Below, in pieces: positions 33,482 to 42,115 of a DNA stretch of 51,090 nucleotides; positions within the stretch are counted from its first letter, which is position 1; each line of letters opens with the position of its first letter. The DNA is from SIG622 sp045600125 (GTDB lineage Bacteria > Bacillota > Clostridia > Oscillospirales > CAG-382). The translations under genes and the position numbers were made by a program. The notes beneath the pieces were generated by a model. That model worked only from the letters and a program-made list of their open reading frames with translations. It searched no databases and had not been told where the DNA came from. The stretch is from positions 1 through 51,090 of the forward strand of contig JAZRXH010000116.1 of the NCBI GenBank assembly GCA_045600125.1, written 5' to 3'.

Positions 33482-34651
33482 TCACATCGGCAGCTTCATA
33501 TGACGGAGCTGTTTTATTTCGTCAAGGCGCTTTGCCGCATCCCTGCATCGCTCCTCGAAAATGATGCGCAGCGTGTTTGTCACAAGCTCGTTGTGCGCCT
33601 CACAGCCGAAAATATTCTTCATACTTCTGGCGGACTCTGCATTGCCGTTTTCGGTATCAAGCTCGGAGAAGTCAAGGCGGCTTGCATAGCCGAGTCCTGC
33701 GTCCATGCACCAGGAGTCGAAGTATTCCCGAAGGAGGGCTTCATCGGCGATGGGCTTCTTTATGTAGTCGAGATACTGCATAAAATCGTCGTATTCTTTG
33801 CCGCAAAGGAGCGTATTCTTCTCGTCGTCGAAACGGTACGGAATGACATCAAAGGTCGTTTCTTTTGCGGAAACGTCGAGAAGCGTCATGTAGCCGACAT
33901 ACCACGCCTCCTCACAGCCGGTCCCGTGGGGGAAGAAGAAGTTGCCCATGCTGTAAACGATGGGTTTTCCGTTGTAGTATTCATTTCCCTGCGGGCAGTG
34001 GGTGTGCATGGCGATCACCGCCTCGGCACCGAGGTCGATAAAGTGACGGTACAGCTCGGCTTTTCCGGGAGAAGGGATGGGATCCTGCTCGTTGCCGCCG
34101 TGGAAGTAAATGACGGGAAGGAAGCCTTCGGCTTTGGCTTCCTTGATGGATTTTGTGACAAGACCGAGCCGGTATCCGGCGCTTCCGGCTCTGCCTGTGT
34201 CGGCAGTGCCGAATTCGTTTTCGCAGACGGCGAACACGGCAACCTTCACGCCGTCCTTTTCAAATCTCACGGGGCGGTAGGCTTCCTCGATGTTCTTCCC
34301 TGCGCCGCAGAAAAGATAGCCGTTCTTTTTCAGGACTTCCATGGTATCAACCATCGCCTTGTCGCCGTAGTCGCCGAGGTGGTTATTGGCAAGACCTACG
34401 GCAGTCGGACGAAGGACGTTGATATACTCGATGAATTCCGGCGAGGAAATGAGGTTGGGACCGCTTTTGATGATGGGGGTCAACTCCTCCTTCTTTCCGA
34501 AGATGTTTTCGAGATTGACCATGCTGAAATCGGCTTTGCGGAAGACTTCCGCCGTCTTGCCGAAGGCTTTTTCGCCGCCTGCTTTGTAATCGGTAACGCC
34601 GATGCCGTCAAGGTATTTGAAGGATATGTCGGAGGCAAAGAGAATCTTCAT
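33482..34651 (-). CDS. CapA family metallophosphatase-like protein
   Basis: A 389-residue protein of the CapA/PgsA family (poly-gamma-glutamate capsule-type), which has a calcineurin-like metallophosphatase fold. Seen: LFASDIS at the N terminus, NLENIFG, LANNHLGDYG, YFHGGNEQ and MHTHCPQGNE with the metal-binding His residues, and KPIVYSMGNFFF. Typical CapA proteins have an N-terminal signal or anchor, which is absent here, so it may be cytoplasmic. There is no capBC partner, so capsule synthesis is not implied. The ATG at 34651 has AAAGGA upstream. It follows a broken secreted gene by 57 bases and probably shares its promoter. Confidence 0.82.
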   Translation of the reverse strand: MKILFASDISFKYLDGIGVTDYKAGGEKAFGKTAEVFRKADFSMVNLENIFGKKEELTPIIKSGPNLISSPEFIEYINVLRPTAVGLANNHLGDYGDKAMVDTMEVLKKNGYLFCGAGKNIEEAYRPVRFEKDGVKVAVFAVCENEFGTADTGRAGSAGYRLGLVTKSIKEAKAEGFLPVIYFHGGNEQDPIPSPGKAELYRHFIDLGAEAVIAMHTHCPQGNEYYNGKPIVYSMGNFFFPHGTGCEEAWYVGYMTLLDVSAKETTFDVIPYRFDDEKNTLLCGKEYDDFMQYLDYIKKPIADEALLREYFDSWCMDAGLGYASRLDFSELDTENGNAESARSMKNIFGCEAHNELVTNTLRIIFEERCRDAAKRLDEIKQLRHMKLPM

Positions 34652-34708
34652 GATGTTTTCCTTTCGTTTTCTGTTATGTAGAAAAATGAATGTACAGGAT
34701 GCCGTATC

Positions 34709-35069
34709 TTACGCCTTGTCGCTCTCGCCGAAGACCGATTCGGCATAGCCGGTGTATTCGTAAAGCGGGATGTGATCGACGATATAAACCTTTCCGGTCT
34801 TGTCACCGAGAAGAGAGGCGATCGTATTTCTGGCGGTCATATCCGTCACGGGCGATTCGGGATTGGGCGTGACCTTCACGGCTTTTTTCCGTCAAAGGTG
34901 ACGTTCTCGCAGGCTGCCGTCAGACGGTGGCTGGCGATGCCCCCGCTGTAGGTGGGATAGGACAGAACGATGTCCCCGTCCCGTCTGCCGAAGCAGAGAA
35001 AAGGTACAGACTGCCTGAAACGAATATGAGAAAGAGAAAAAGCAGAATACCGACTTTGTGTTTTCGCAT
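34709..35069 (-). pseudogene. Frameshifted small secreted protein gene
   Basis: ATG at 35069 with AAAGGATG upstream opens a signal peptide (MRKHKVGILLFLFLIFVSGS, then LYLFSASA). The reading then jumps to a second frame (RRDGDIVLSYPTYSGG, IASHRLTAACENVTFDGKK) and to a third (VKVTPNPESPVTDMTARNTI, then LYEYTGYAESVFGESDKA) that stops at 34709. Both shifts fit loss of one base near short runs: GACGGGACGGGG near 34985 and the A run in GGAAAAAAGCC near 34885. Restored, it would be about 120 residues. The family is not recognised. Intact promoter and ribosome binding site remain. It may be a decayed gene, or two sequencing or assembly errors. Confidence 0.7.
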
Positions 35070-35123
35070 ATTCCGACATCCTTTCAGTGTAATCGTAATA
35101 ATCGTTATCTGTTACCGTTTAAC

Positions 35124-35152
35124 ATTATAATCCGGCATACGGCGTGAGTCAA
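35124..35152 (-). promoter_or_regulatory. Sigma-A promoter for the broken secreted gene and capA
   Basis: Minus strand: TTGACT at 35152-35147, a 17-base spacer, TATAAT at 35129-35124. The leader to the ATG at 35069 is about 48 bases. Confidence 0.8.
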
Positions 35153-35225
35153 TGACATTTTTGATGAAAAAGGTGAAAAATATATCATATTTTTCAAAAT
35201 GCGCCGGAATCCTGTGCCGGAGCGA

Positions 35226-35254
35226 TTGACAAAGCCCCGGCGCTGTGGTATACT
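35226..35254 (+). promoter_or_regulatory. Sigma-A promoter for the acetylxylan-esterase-like gene
   Basis: Plus strand: TTGACA at 35226-35231, a 17-base spacer, TATACT at 35249-35254. The leader is about 85 bases. Confidence 0.82.
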
Positions 35255-35345
35255 TTTTTCCGTCCGGACGAATCCCGGCAAAACCTGTCGGGGACAGAAG
35301 GCTCCGGCAAATACCGATATGAAACAAATCGAAAGGAAAGAAACC

Positions 35346-36515
35346 ATGCGTACATACTTTACGGGCTCGACGACAAAGGACGCCGTGGGATACCGGTGCG
35401 GCGAAGTGATGCGTTTCGAGCTGACCATGAAGAACGAAAGCGGCTGCAGAGTGACCTGCCCTTATTTCCTCTGGGAAGCAAGCGGCGACGACGGACAGAA
35501 AAACAGCGGCAGGGTATCCGGTGAAGACGGCACGGTCGCACTGGAATTCTCAATGGCAAAGCCGGGCTTTCTCCACCTGAAGGTGACCCCTCTTGACGAA
35601 AACGAGAAGCCCATCGAAGGATACGAAATATTCGAGGGCGGCGCCGGAGCGGAGATCGAAAAGCTGGAGCAGGGTGCCGACGATCCCGGCGACTTCGACG
35701 AATTCTGGGAAGAGCAGTTAAAGCTCCTCGACGAGTATCCGAGCATACCTCTTTCGATGGTGAGACGTCCCGAGAGCGACGATCAATTCGACGTATATGA
35801 CGTACAGCTCCCCGCCCCCGGTCCGAAGCCGGTATCCGGCTATCTTTCGATCCCGAAGGGAGCGATCCCCGGTTCCTGCCGGGCAGAGATCCGTTTTCAC
35901 GGCTACGGCGTTTGCTCTTCGTGCATATACAAGATCCCGGGCGCCGTGACCCTCGACGTGAACATCCACGGCGTAGAGAACGGTCATCCGCAGGAATACT
36001 ACGATAACTTGAGAGCAAAGGAGCTTGCGGGCTTCGGTTTCAATAAGGAAGAAAACGAAAGTCCCTACAACTGCTATTTCCGTTTCGTGATTCTCCGTGA
36101 CCTTCTCGGCGCACGCTTCCTCAAGACTCTCCCCGAATACGACGGCAAGGGCATCCACGCCGCCGGCGGCTCGATGGGAGCCATGCAGTCGGTGCTGGTT
36201 GCCGCCCACGACAGCGACGTTGTGAGCCTTATGATCAACATTCCGTGGATGTGCGACCTCGGCGGCATTGAAAAGGGACGGATGAGAGGCTGGAGGCCCG
36301 ACCTTCAGAAGGGCGTTCTCTACTACGACACCGCCATCAACGCAAAGCGTGTAAAGTGTCCCGTGAAGATCACCTGCGGGCTCGGCGACTACGTTTGCCC
36401 TCCGTCCACAGAGGTCATTCTGTGGAAGAATTTCAAAGCGGCAAAATCCATTGAATTCATACAGAACAAGACGCATCCGTATAATCCACCGGAGGTAATA
36501 TCGTACAGAAGATAA
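35346..36515 (+). CDS. Acetylxylan esterase / cephalosporin-C deacetylase family (AXE1) hydrolase
   Basis: A 389-residue alpha/beta hydrolase of the AXE1 (CE7-like) type. Seen: an N-terminal beta-sandwich extension of about 110 residues, then FDEFWEEQLKLL at about 117-128, the hydrolase core, the nucleophile motif AAGGSMGAMQS with Ser276, Asp348 in GLGDYVCPPST and His377 in NKTHPYN. This order and spacing match AXE1, which removes acetyl groups from xylo-oligosaccharides. There is no signal peptide, so it works on imported oligosaccharides. The ATG at 35346 has AAAGGAAAG 6 bases upstream; an earlier in-frame start lies in the promoter region. It is single-gene and is followed by a strong hairpin. 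Confidence 0.87.
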   Translation: MRTYFTGSTTKDAVGYRCGEVMRFELTMKNESGCRVTCPYFLWEASGDDGQKNSGRVSGEDGTVALEFSMAKPGFLHLKVTPLDENEKPIEGYEIFEGGAGAEIEKLEQGADDPGDFDEFWEEQLKLLDEYPSIPLSMVRRPESDDQFDVYDVQLPAPGPKPVSGYLSIPKGAIPGSCRAEIRFHGYGVCSSCIYKIPGAVTLDVNIHGVENGHPQEYYDNLRAKELAGFGFNKEENESPYNCYFRFVILRDLLGARFLKTLPEYDGKGIHAAGGSMGAMQSVLVAAHDSDVVSLMINIPWMCDLGGIEKGRMRGWRPDLQKGVLYYDTAINAKRVKCPVKITCGLGDYVCPPSTEVILWKNFKAAKSIEFIQNKTHPYNPPEVISYRR

Positions 36516-36612
36516 CGGTTTTCTGATGATTTTCTTCAGCATAAGGACGCTTCGGGATATACCTTTACGACATTTTGCCGCATAAGAAATCCGCAAAACA
36601 GATAACGGGAAA

Positions 36613-36642
36613 GCCCCCGGCTCATTGATTTGAGTCGGGGGC
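36613..36642. terminator. Strong hairpin between convergent genes (bidirectional terminator candidate)
   Basis: GCCCCCGGCTCA (36613-36624) and TGAGTCGGGGGC (36631-36642) form a 12-base-pair stem with one mismatch. The minus-strand transcript continues with UUU and the plus strand with AAAA, so it fits the rhaA end better than the esterase end. Confidence 0.75.
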
Positions 36643-36660
36643 AAAACACTATCGCGCTGT

Positions 36661-37911
36661 TTATCTCTTGAGAAGCACGTCGTTTTCGTACTTCTTCACC
36701 GTATCAAGCCATGCGCCCCTCACCGGAACACCGGCACTTTCGCAGTAGTAGTCCCAAACGGCGGCGAAGGGATAGGACTTCATTTCCTCCACAAGCGCAA
36801 GTCTTGTGGTGTAGTCGAACTTGTTCTCCGCATCCTTCAGAGCGGCATTGGGCTCGAGAAGAGCCGTCAGAAGAGCCTTCTGGGTATTTCTTGCACCGAT
36901 GACCCATGCGGCGATACGGTTGATACTGCCGTCGAAGTAGTCGAGGGCGACGTTCACTCTGTCCTCGTGCCTGTTGCGGATGATCTCCTGCGCAATGGCG
37001 TTGAGCTCGTCGTCGAGAATGACAACGTGGTCGCTGTCCCAGCGAACCGGACGGGAAACGTGGAGAAGAATCTCGTCAACAAAGAGGAGCAGCGAGGAGA
37101 TCTTGTTGGAAATGACCTCGGTGGGATGGAAGTGACCGGCGTCCAGCGTGATCATCAGCTCTCTGTTCTTCATGGCGTAGCCCATGTAGAACTCATGAGA
37201 GCCCACCACGTACGCCTCGGTGCCGAGGCCGAAGACCTTGGATTCCACCGAATCCTTGGTGTATTTCGGATCCAGTTTCTCGGCAATGACATCATCGAGG
37301 GCTTCCGCCAGTCTTGCTCTGGGCGCTTCTCTGTCGTAGGGGATGTCCTTGTAGCCGTCGGGGATCCAGATGTTGTTGTTGGAGCGGATGCCGAGGTTCT
37401 TTCCGAAGTATTCCGAGATCTTGCGGCTTCTCTTGCCGTGCTCGATCCAGAACTTCCGGATGCCGGCATCGGGATGGGAAAGCGTGAAGCCGTCGCCGGA
37501 CTTGGGATGCGAGAAGAAGGTGGGGTTGAAGTCAAGACCGATCTTTTCCTGCTTTGCAAAGTCGATCCATGCGTCGAAGCGGTCGCAGGACATGGTGTCT
37601 CTGTCCTCGTTCTTTTTGGGCTCGCAGTAGATGGCGTGAACGCTTGCCTTCTTCTTTCCGGGGATAAGACCGAATGCGAAGGACATGTCGGCGAAAAGCT
37701 CTTCTCTCGTTCTTGCCTTTCCCGGATGGTTGCCGGTCACGGCAAGACCGCCGTCGAGAGCGGCGTCGTTCTCGAAGCCTCCCACGTCGTCGCCCTGCCA
37801 GCAGTGGATGGAAAGGGGGATGTCTTTGAGCCGTGCGATGGCGGCGTCGGTATCCACGCCGATTTCGGCGTACTGTTCTTTGGCAAGCTCATAGGCTTTC
37901 AGTGTAGTCAT
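36661..37911 (-). CDS. rhaA: L-rhamnose isomerase
   Basis: RhaA converts L-rhamnose to L-rhamnulose. The 416-residue length fits. Seen: IHCWQGDDVGGFE near the N terminus (substrate and metal region), GLDFNPTFFSHP, the metal-binding stretch VGSHEFYMGYAM, LDAGHFHPTEVI and WDSDHVV with the Asp/His ligands. An AGGAGA ribosome binding site precedes the ATG at 37911. It directly follows rhaB, separated by 52 bases, so the pair is an operon read rhaB then rhaA. The aldolase rhaD and the usual regulator and transporter are not in the window. Confidence 0.97.
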   Translation of the reverse strand: MTTLKAYELAKEQYAEIGVDTDAAIARLKDIPLSIHCWQGDDVGGFENDAALDGGLAVTGNHPGKARTREELFADMSFAFGLIPGKKKASVHAIYCEPKKNEDRDTMSCDRFDAWIDFAKQEKIGLDFNPTFFSHPKSGDGFTLSHPDAGIRKFWIEHGKRSRKISEYFGKNLGIRSNNNIWIPDGYKDIPYDREAPRARLAEALDDVIAEKLDPKYTKDSVESKVFGLGTEAYVVGSHEFYMGYAMKNRELMITLDAGHFHPTEVISNKISSLLLFVDEILLHVSRPVRWDSDHVVILDDELNAIAQEIIRNRHEDRVNVALDYFDGSINRIAAWVIGARNTQKALLTALLEPNAALKDAENKFDYTTRLALVEEMKSYPFAAVWDYYCESAGVPVRGAWLDTVKKYENDVLLKR

Positions 37912-37963
37912 TTTCTCTTCTCCTTATCTGCTCTTTATTTTTCAGTTTCTTTTTATTTTCAAA

Positions 37964-39448
37964 TCAAAGATTTCCGGTGAGCTTCAGATAACGCTCGTAG
38001 CCCTCGTCCCACATACCGGTGTTTTCCGGCTCGTAGCAGTTTATCTCGAAGGAATCGGCAATGACGCTCCTCGCCTCGGCAATGTCCTTGATCTCGCCGT
38101 GAGCGATTGCCTGCACCGAGAGGTTGCCGAGCACCGTTGCTTCCACGGGACCGGCAAAGACGGGTCTTGCGCAGGCGGAGGCGGTGAGCTTTGACAGCGG
38201 CACTTCCTTTGTCCCGCCGCCGACGATGTTGATGAACGGCGCCTTCCTGCCGGTCATGTCGTCCAGCTCCTCTACCGTCCTGCGGTAGCAGAGTGCGAGG
38301 GAATCAAAGATACAGCGGACGGTCTCGCCCTTGTTCTCGGGAACGTGCTGTCCGGTCTTTTTGCAGTATTCGGCGATGCGTTTGGGCATATTGCCGGGGG
38401 TCTGGAAGCTGAGGTCGTTGGGGTCGATGATGCACTGCAACGGCTTCGAAGCCATCGCCATGTCCGACAGCTCGTTGAAGGAGAGCTTCTCCCCTTCTCT
38501 TGCCCACTGACGGCGGGATTCCTGCTCGATCCAGAGTCCCATGATGTTCTTGAGGAACCTGATCTTTCTTTCGGCACCGCCCTCGTTGGTGATGTTGTAG
38601 CCGAACGCCTTGTCGTTCGTGATGGGCTCGGGAATCTCCCGTCCCATGAGCGACCAGGTGCCGCTGGATATGTATACGAAATCGTCGTTCTTTGCGGGGA
38701 CCGAGATCACGGCGGAAGCGGTATCGTGGGAAGCGGCGGCGACCACGTCCGCCTTGATGTCGCCTACCTCCTCCAGGATATGAGGAAGGAGCTTTCCGCA
38801 CTTGGTTCCGGGCTGTACGATATCGCCGAGGATCCTTGTGGGGATGCCGAGCTTTTCGATAAGGTCGGTCGCCCATTTTCTCTCCTTGGCGTCCAGCATC
38901 TGCGAGGTGGAAGCGATGGTGTATTCGGTCTGCTTTACGCCGGTGAGGAAATATTTGAGAAGGTCGGGAACAAAGAGCATGCTTTCGGCATTCTCAAAGA
39001 CGTAGGGTCTTTCCTTGGCGTGGCAGGCAAGCTGGAAGAGGGTGTTGAAGTTCATGAACTGGGTGCCGGTCCTGCCGTAAAGCTCCTTCTTGCCGAGTGC
39101 TGCAAACACCTCGTCCATGATGCCTTTCGTCGTTCTCGGGTCACGGTAGCAGTAGGGGTTCTCCATAAGCTTTCCCGCCTTGTCGAGAAGACCGTAGTCC
39201 ACGCCCCATGTGTCGATGGCGACAGACGCTATGTCCTTATTGTCGCCGAGTGCGCAGATCCGCAGAGCGTTCTTGATTTCGGTGAAGAGTGCGAGGGTAT
39301 CCCAGTAGAGGCTTCCTCCGATATTGACCACGTTGTTGTCGAAGCGGTGGATCTCCTCAAGAGATATTTTCTTTCCGTCAAAGTGTCCGACGATGCCTCT
39401 GCCGCTGGAAGCGCCGAGGTCGATCGCAAGCATTTTAAGGTCTGCCAT
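37964..39448 (-). CDS. rhaB: Rhamnulokinase
   Basis: RhaB phosphorylates L-rhamnulose at C1 with ATP. The 494-residue protein has the FGGY-kinase fold. Seen: the N-terminal AIDLGASSGRGIVG (phosphate-1-like loop), DTWGVDYGLLD (catalytic Asp), HDTASAVISVPAK, YISSGTWSLMG and INIVGGGTKEVPLSKLTA near the C terminus (adenosine site). It heads the rhaBA operon. The ATG at 39448 has AAAGGAATGG upstream. A TATAAT-like -10 lies about 90 bases upstream, at 39542-39537, with a poor -35, as expected if an activator is needed. Confidence 0.96.
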   Translation of the reverse strand: MADLKMLAIDLGASSGRGIVGHFDGKKISLEEIHRFDNNVVNIGGSLYWDTLALFTEIKNALRICALGDNKDIASVAIDTWGVDYGLLDKAGKLMENPYCYRDPRTTKGIMDEVFAALGKKELYGRTGTQFMNFNTLFQLACHAKERPYVFENAESMLFVPDLLKYFLTGVKQTEYTIASTSQMLDAKERKWATDLIEKLGIPTRILGDIVQPGTKCGKLLPHILEEVGDIKADVVAAASHDTASAVISVPAKNDDFVYISSGTWSLMGREIPEPITNDKAFGYNITNEGGAERKIRFLKNIMGLWIEQESRRQWAREGEKLSFNELSDMAMASKPLQCIIDPNDLSFQTPGNMPKRIAEYCKKTGQHVPENKGETVRCIFDSLALCYRRTVEELDDMTGRKAPFINIVGGGTKEVPLSKLTASACARPVFAGPVEATVLGNLSVQAIAHGEIKDIAEARSVIADSFEINCYEPENTGMWDEGYERYLKLTGNL

Positions 39449-39536
39449 ATTCCCATTCCTTTCTGTTATGCCGACATATGCCGCTTAATTTTCATTTTCT
39501 GATACCCGTTTATTCGTTTTCGGGACACCGCCCGAT

Positions 39537-39542
39537 ATTATA
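39537..39542 (-). promoter_or_regulatory. Possible -10 element of the rhaBA promoter
   Basis: Minus strand TATAAT, with only a weak -35 (ACGACA-like) about 17 bases upstream. This would fit an activated promoter. No regulator gene is near. Confidence 0.45.
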
Positions 39543-39638
39543 CACCGAATGTTCCCGTTTGTCGTGGGGATTTCGGCACAAAATGCGGAGAGTCCGTAGG
39601 GTATTCGTACACGATGCCGAAAAACCGACCGACTTATC

Positions 39639-42113
39639 TTATTTGAGGTTCACCACGGTGACGCCGCTGTCGCCTTCGCCGTAAGCGCCGTTGCGGAAGG
39701 AATCCACCCGCTTGTCACGCCGCAGGTGCTGCTGGATGACGCTGCGCAGGACGCCGGTGCCTTTACCGTGGATGACGGTGATGGTCCCGAGGTTGGCAAG
39801 CACGGCTTCATCGAGGTACTTATCCACGGCAAGCCAAGCGTCGTCGCCGATCATGCCCCGCACGTCCACCTCGGCTCTTACCGACTGCGAGACCGCCGGC
39901 GTGCTCATGCCCTTGCGATTGCCGCCGCTGCGGTATTTGTCAAAACGGTCCGGCTTCTTTTTCTTCGCTTCCTCACCGGCAAGATCTTCCATCAGCTTGA
40001 GGTTATCCGGCAGGGTTTTGAGCTTTGCAAAGCCCACCTGCACAAGGACGTTGTCCTTGTCGAACTTCTGGATGACGCCCTGCTGCTTCAGATCCCGGAC
40101 GTATACCTCGTCCCCCGCCTTGAAGGGTCTCGAGGGACGGTAGACCTCCTCGGCTCTCTCGAGATCGAGCCCCAGCTTTTCGCCGGTCGATTTGACCTTG
40201 GAGGAAACGTTGGCTCTTGTTTCGGCAAGTTTCTTGGCAAAGTCCTCCGCTTCCTTCTGACGGCGCAGCTCATCCAGCTCTTCAAAAATATAGTCCGAAG
40301 CCGCCTTTGCGGAATCAATGAGCTTTCTCGCTTCCTTTTCCGCTTTGGCTTCCAGCTCCGAAATGCGCTTGTTCAGCTCGTCTCTGTCCTTCTGCGCCTG
40401 CGCCTTTTCCGAGGCAAGCTCGGCACGGAGGGCCCGTACCTGCTCCCGCTCGGCTTCAAGACCGCTTCTCGTATCCTCCAGCTCATTGACCACCGTTTCA
40501 AAGCGCCGGGATTCACCGGGGACGTACCCCTTCGCATTGGAAATGATATCCTCCGAGATCCCGAGCCGCTGCGCTATGGCAAAAGCGTTGGAGCGTCCGG
40601 GAAGACCGATGGTGAGCTTATAGGTGGGACGGAGCGTTTCAAGATTGAACTCGCAGGAGGCGTTGGAAACGCCGGGGGTATTGAGAGCGTAAGCCTTCAG
40701 CTCCGCATAGTGGGTCGTTGCGCCGCAAAGGCACCCGAGCTCTCTCATCCTTTCAAGGATTGCCTCGGCAAGAGCGGCGCCCTCGATGGGGTCGGTGCCC
40801 GCTCCCAGCTCGTCAAACAGGACGAGAGAGCCTGCGTTCGCTTTTTTCAGTATATCAACTATATTCACCATGTGTGCCGAGAAGGTGGACAGCGACTGCT
40901 CGATGCTCTGCTCGTCGCCGATGTCTGCAAGGATCCCCGTAAAAACGGGAACGACAGACCCGGTGGCACAAGGCAGATGCAGTCCCGACTGCGCCATCAG
41001 CGAAAACAGTCCGAGGGTCTTAAGCGTCACGGTCTTACCGCCGGTATTGGGTCCCGTGACGACCAGCATATTGTACTTGCCGCCGACGCTGACGTCGATG
41101 GGCACTACCTTCGTCTTATCGAGAAGAGGATGTCTTGCCCGATGCAGGTCGATGAGGCGGCGCTCGGTGATGATGGGGGCTTCCGCTTCCATCCGGAAGG
41201 AAAGCTCGGCTTTGGCAAAGATCACGCCGAGATCGCACAGCACGCTGAAATCCTTGTCCAGCATCTCCGAGAACCTCGACACCTCGGCGGTGAGGTGGTA
41301 GAGGATCTTTTCGATTTCCGCCTTTTCCTTGACCTCCAGGACACGAAGCTCGTTGTTCGCCTCCACCACGCCCATGGGCTCGACAAAGAGAGTCGCACCG
41401 GAGGCGGAGGTATCATGCACAAGACCCTTTATTTCGTTCCGGTACTCGGCACGCACCGGGATAACATACCGTCCGTTTCGCATGGTGATGATGTTTTCCT
41501 GCAGATACTTTGAATACTCCGAGCCGGAGACGTACTTCTGCAGGCTTTCCCTTGCCTTGTTGCCTGCCGCCTTCATCTTGCGGCGGATGTCGAAAAGCTC
41601 GGGAGTCGCATTGTCGGCGATCACGTCCTCCCCGAGAATGGCGCCGGTAATGGCTTCGTAGAGATATTTGTTCGTGACGAGCTTTGCCTTGAACTCGTAC
41701 AGCGTCGAGTCCGGCAGAAGCGATTCGCCGAAATACGAGGTCACGCTCGAGGCTGCCCGCAGGACGTCGGCGACCGAGAGAAGCTCGGTGGTATTCAGCG
41801 AGGCTCCCTTATCCGCACGGAACAGAGCGGCGCTGATGTCGTGGATCCCGCAGAAGGAGGGCGAGCCCTTGGTGACGGTAAGCGCCTTTGCCTCGGTGGT
41901 CTGCTTCTGCATCGTCGTGATGAAATCCCGGGACACCGACGGACTTATCATTTTTATCCGTTCGATGCACCCCTCAAAGGGAGCGCAGTCGCAGAGCATG
42001 TCGAGTATTTTGTCAAATTCAAGAGTTTTCATCGCCTTGGAAAAGGCGCCGAGGGCGAGGTCATTCACCGAGTCGGAGGTAAAAACTCTTTTTTCTTCGA
42101 TGTTTGCGTTCAA
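39639..42113 (-). CDS. mutS2: Endonuclease MutS2
   Basis: MutS2 is a MutS-like ATPase with a C-terminal Smr nuclease domain; it acts on recombination intermediates and, in Bacillus, on collided ribosomes. Seen: an N-terminal MutS core and clamp, the Walker A GPNTGGKT at 354-361, a Walker B-like LVLFDELGAGTDP, a long coiled-coil-like Glu/Lys/Ala-rich stretch (about 510-630), and an Smr domain in the last 75 residues with VDVRGM and VIHGKGTGVL. There is no mismatch-recognition domain. The start is TTG at 42113, coupled to the recO stop with AGGTG nearby; ATG at 42032 (MKTLEFDKIL, the usual family start) is a good alternative. Confidence 0.94.
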   Translation of the reverse strand: MNANIEEKRVFTSDSVNDLALGAFSKAMKTLEFDKILDMLCDCAPFEGCIERIKMISPSVSRDFITTMQKQTTEAKALTVTKGSPSFCGIHDISAALFRADKGASLNTTELLSVADVLRAASSVTSYFGESLLPDSTLYEFKAKLVTNKYLYEAITGAILGEDVIADNATPELFDIRRKMKAAGNKARESLQKYVSGSEYSKYLQENIITMRNGRYVIPVRAEYRNEIKGLVHDTSASGATLFVEPMGVVEANNELRVLEVKEKAEIEKILYHLTAEVSRFSEMLDKDFSVLCDLGVIFAKAELSFRMEAEAPIITERRLIDLHRARHPLLDKTKVVPIDVSVGGKYNMLVVTGPNTGGKTVTLKTLGLFSLMAQSGLHLPCATGSVVPVFTGILADIGDEQSIEQSLSTFSAHMVNIVDILKKANAGSLVLFDELGAGTDPIEGAALAEAILERMRELGCLCGATTHYAELKAYALNTPGVSNASCEFNLETLRPTYKLTIGLPGRSNAFAIAQRLGISEDIISNAKGYVPGESRRFETVVNELEDTRSGLEAEREQVRALRAELASEKAQAQKDRDELNKRISELEAKAEKEARKLIDSAKAASDYIFEELDELRRQKEAEDFAKKLAETRANVSSKVKSTGEKLGLDLERAEEVYRPSRPFKAGDEVYVRDLKQQGVIQKFDKDNVLVQVGFAKLKTLPDNLKLMEDLAGEEAKKKKPDRFDKYRSGGNRKGMSTPAVSQSVRAEVDVRGMIGDDAWLAVDKYLDEAVLANLGTITVIHGKGTGVLRSVIQQHLRRDKRVDSFRNGAYGEGDSGVTVVNLK

Positions 42114-42115
42114 AT

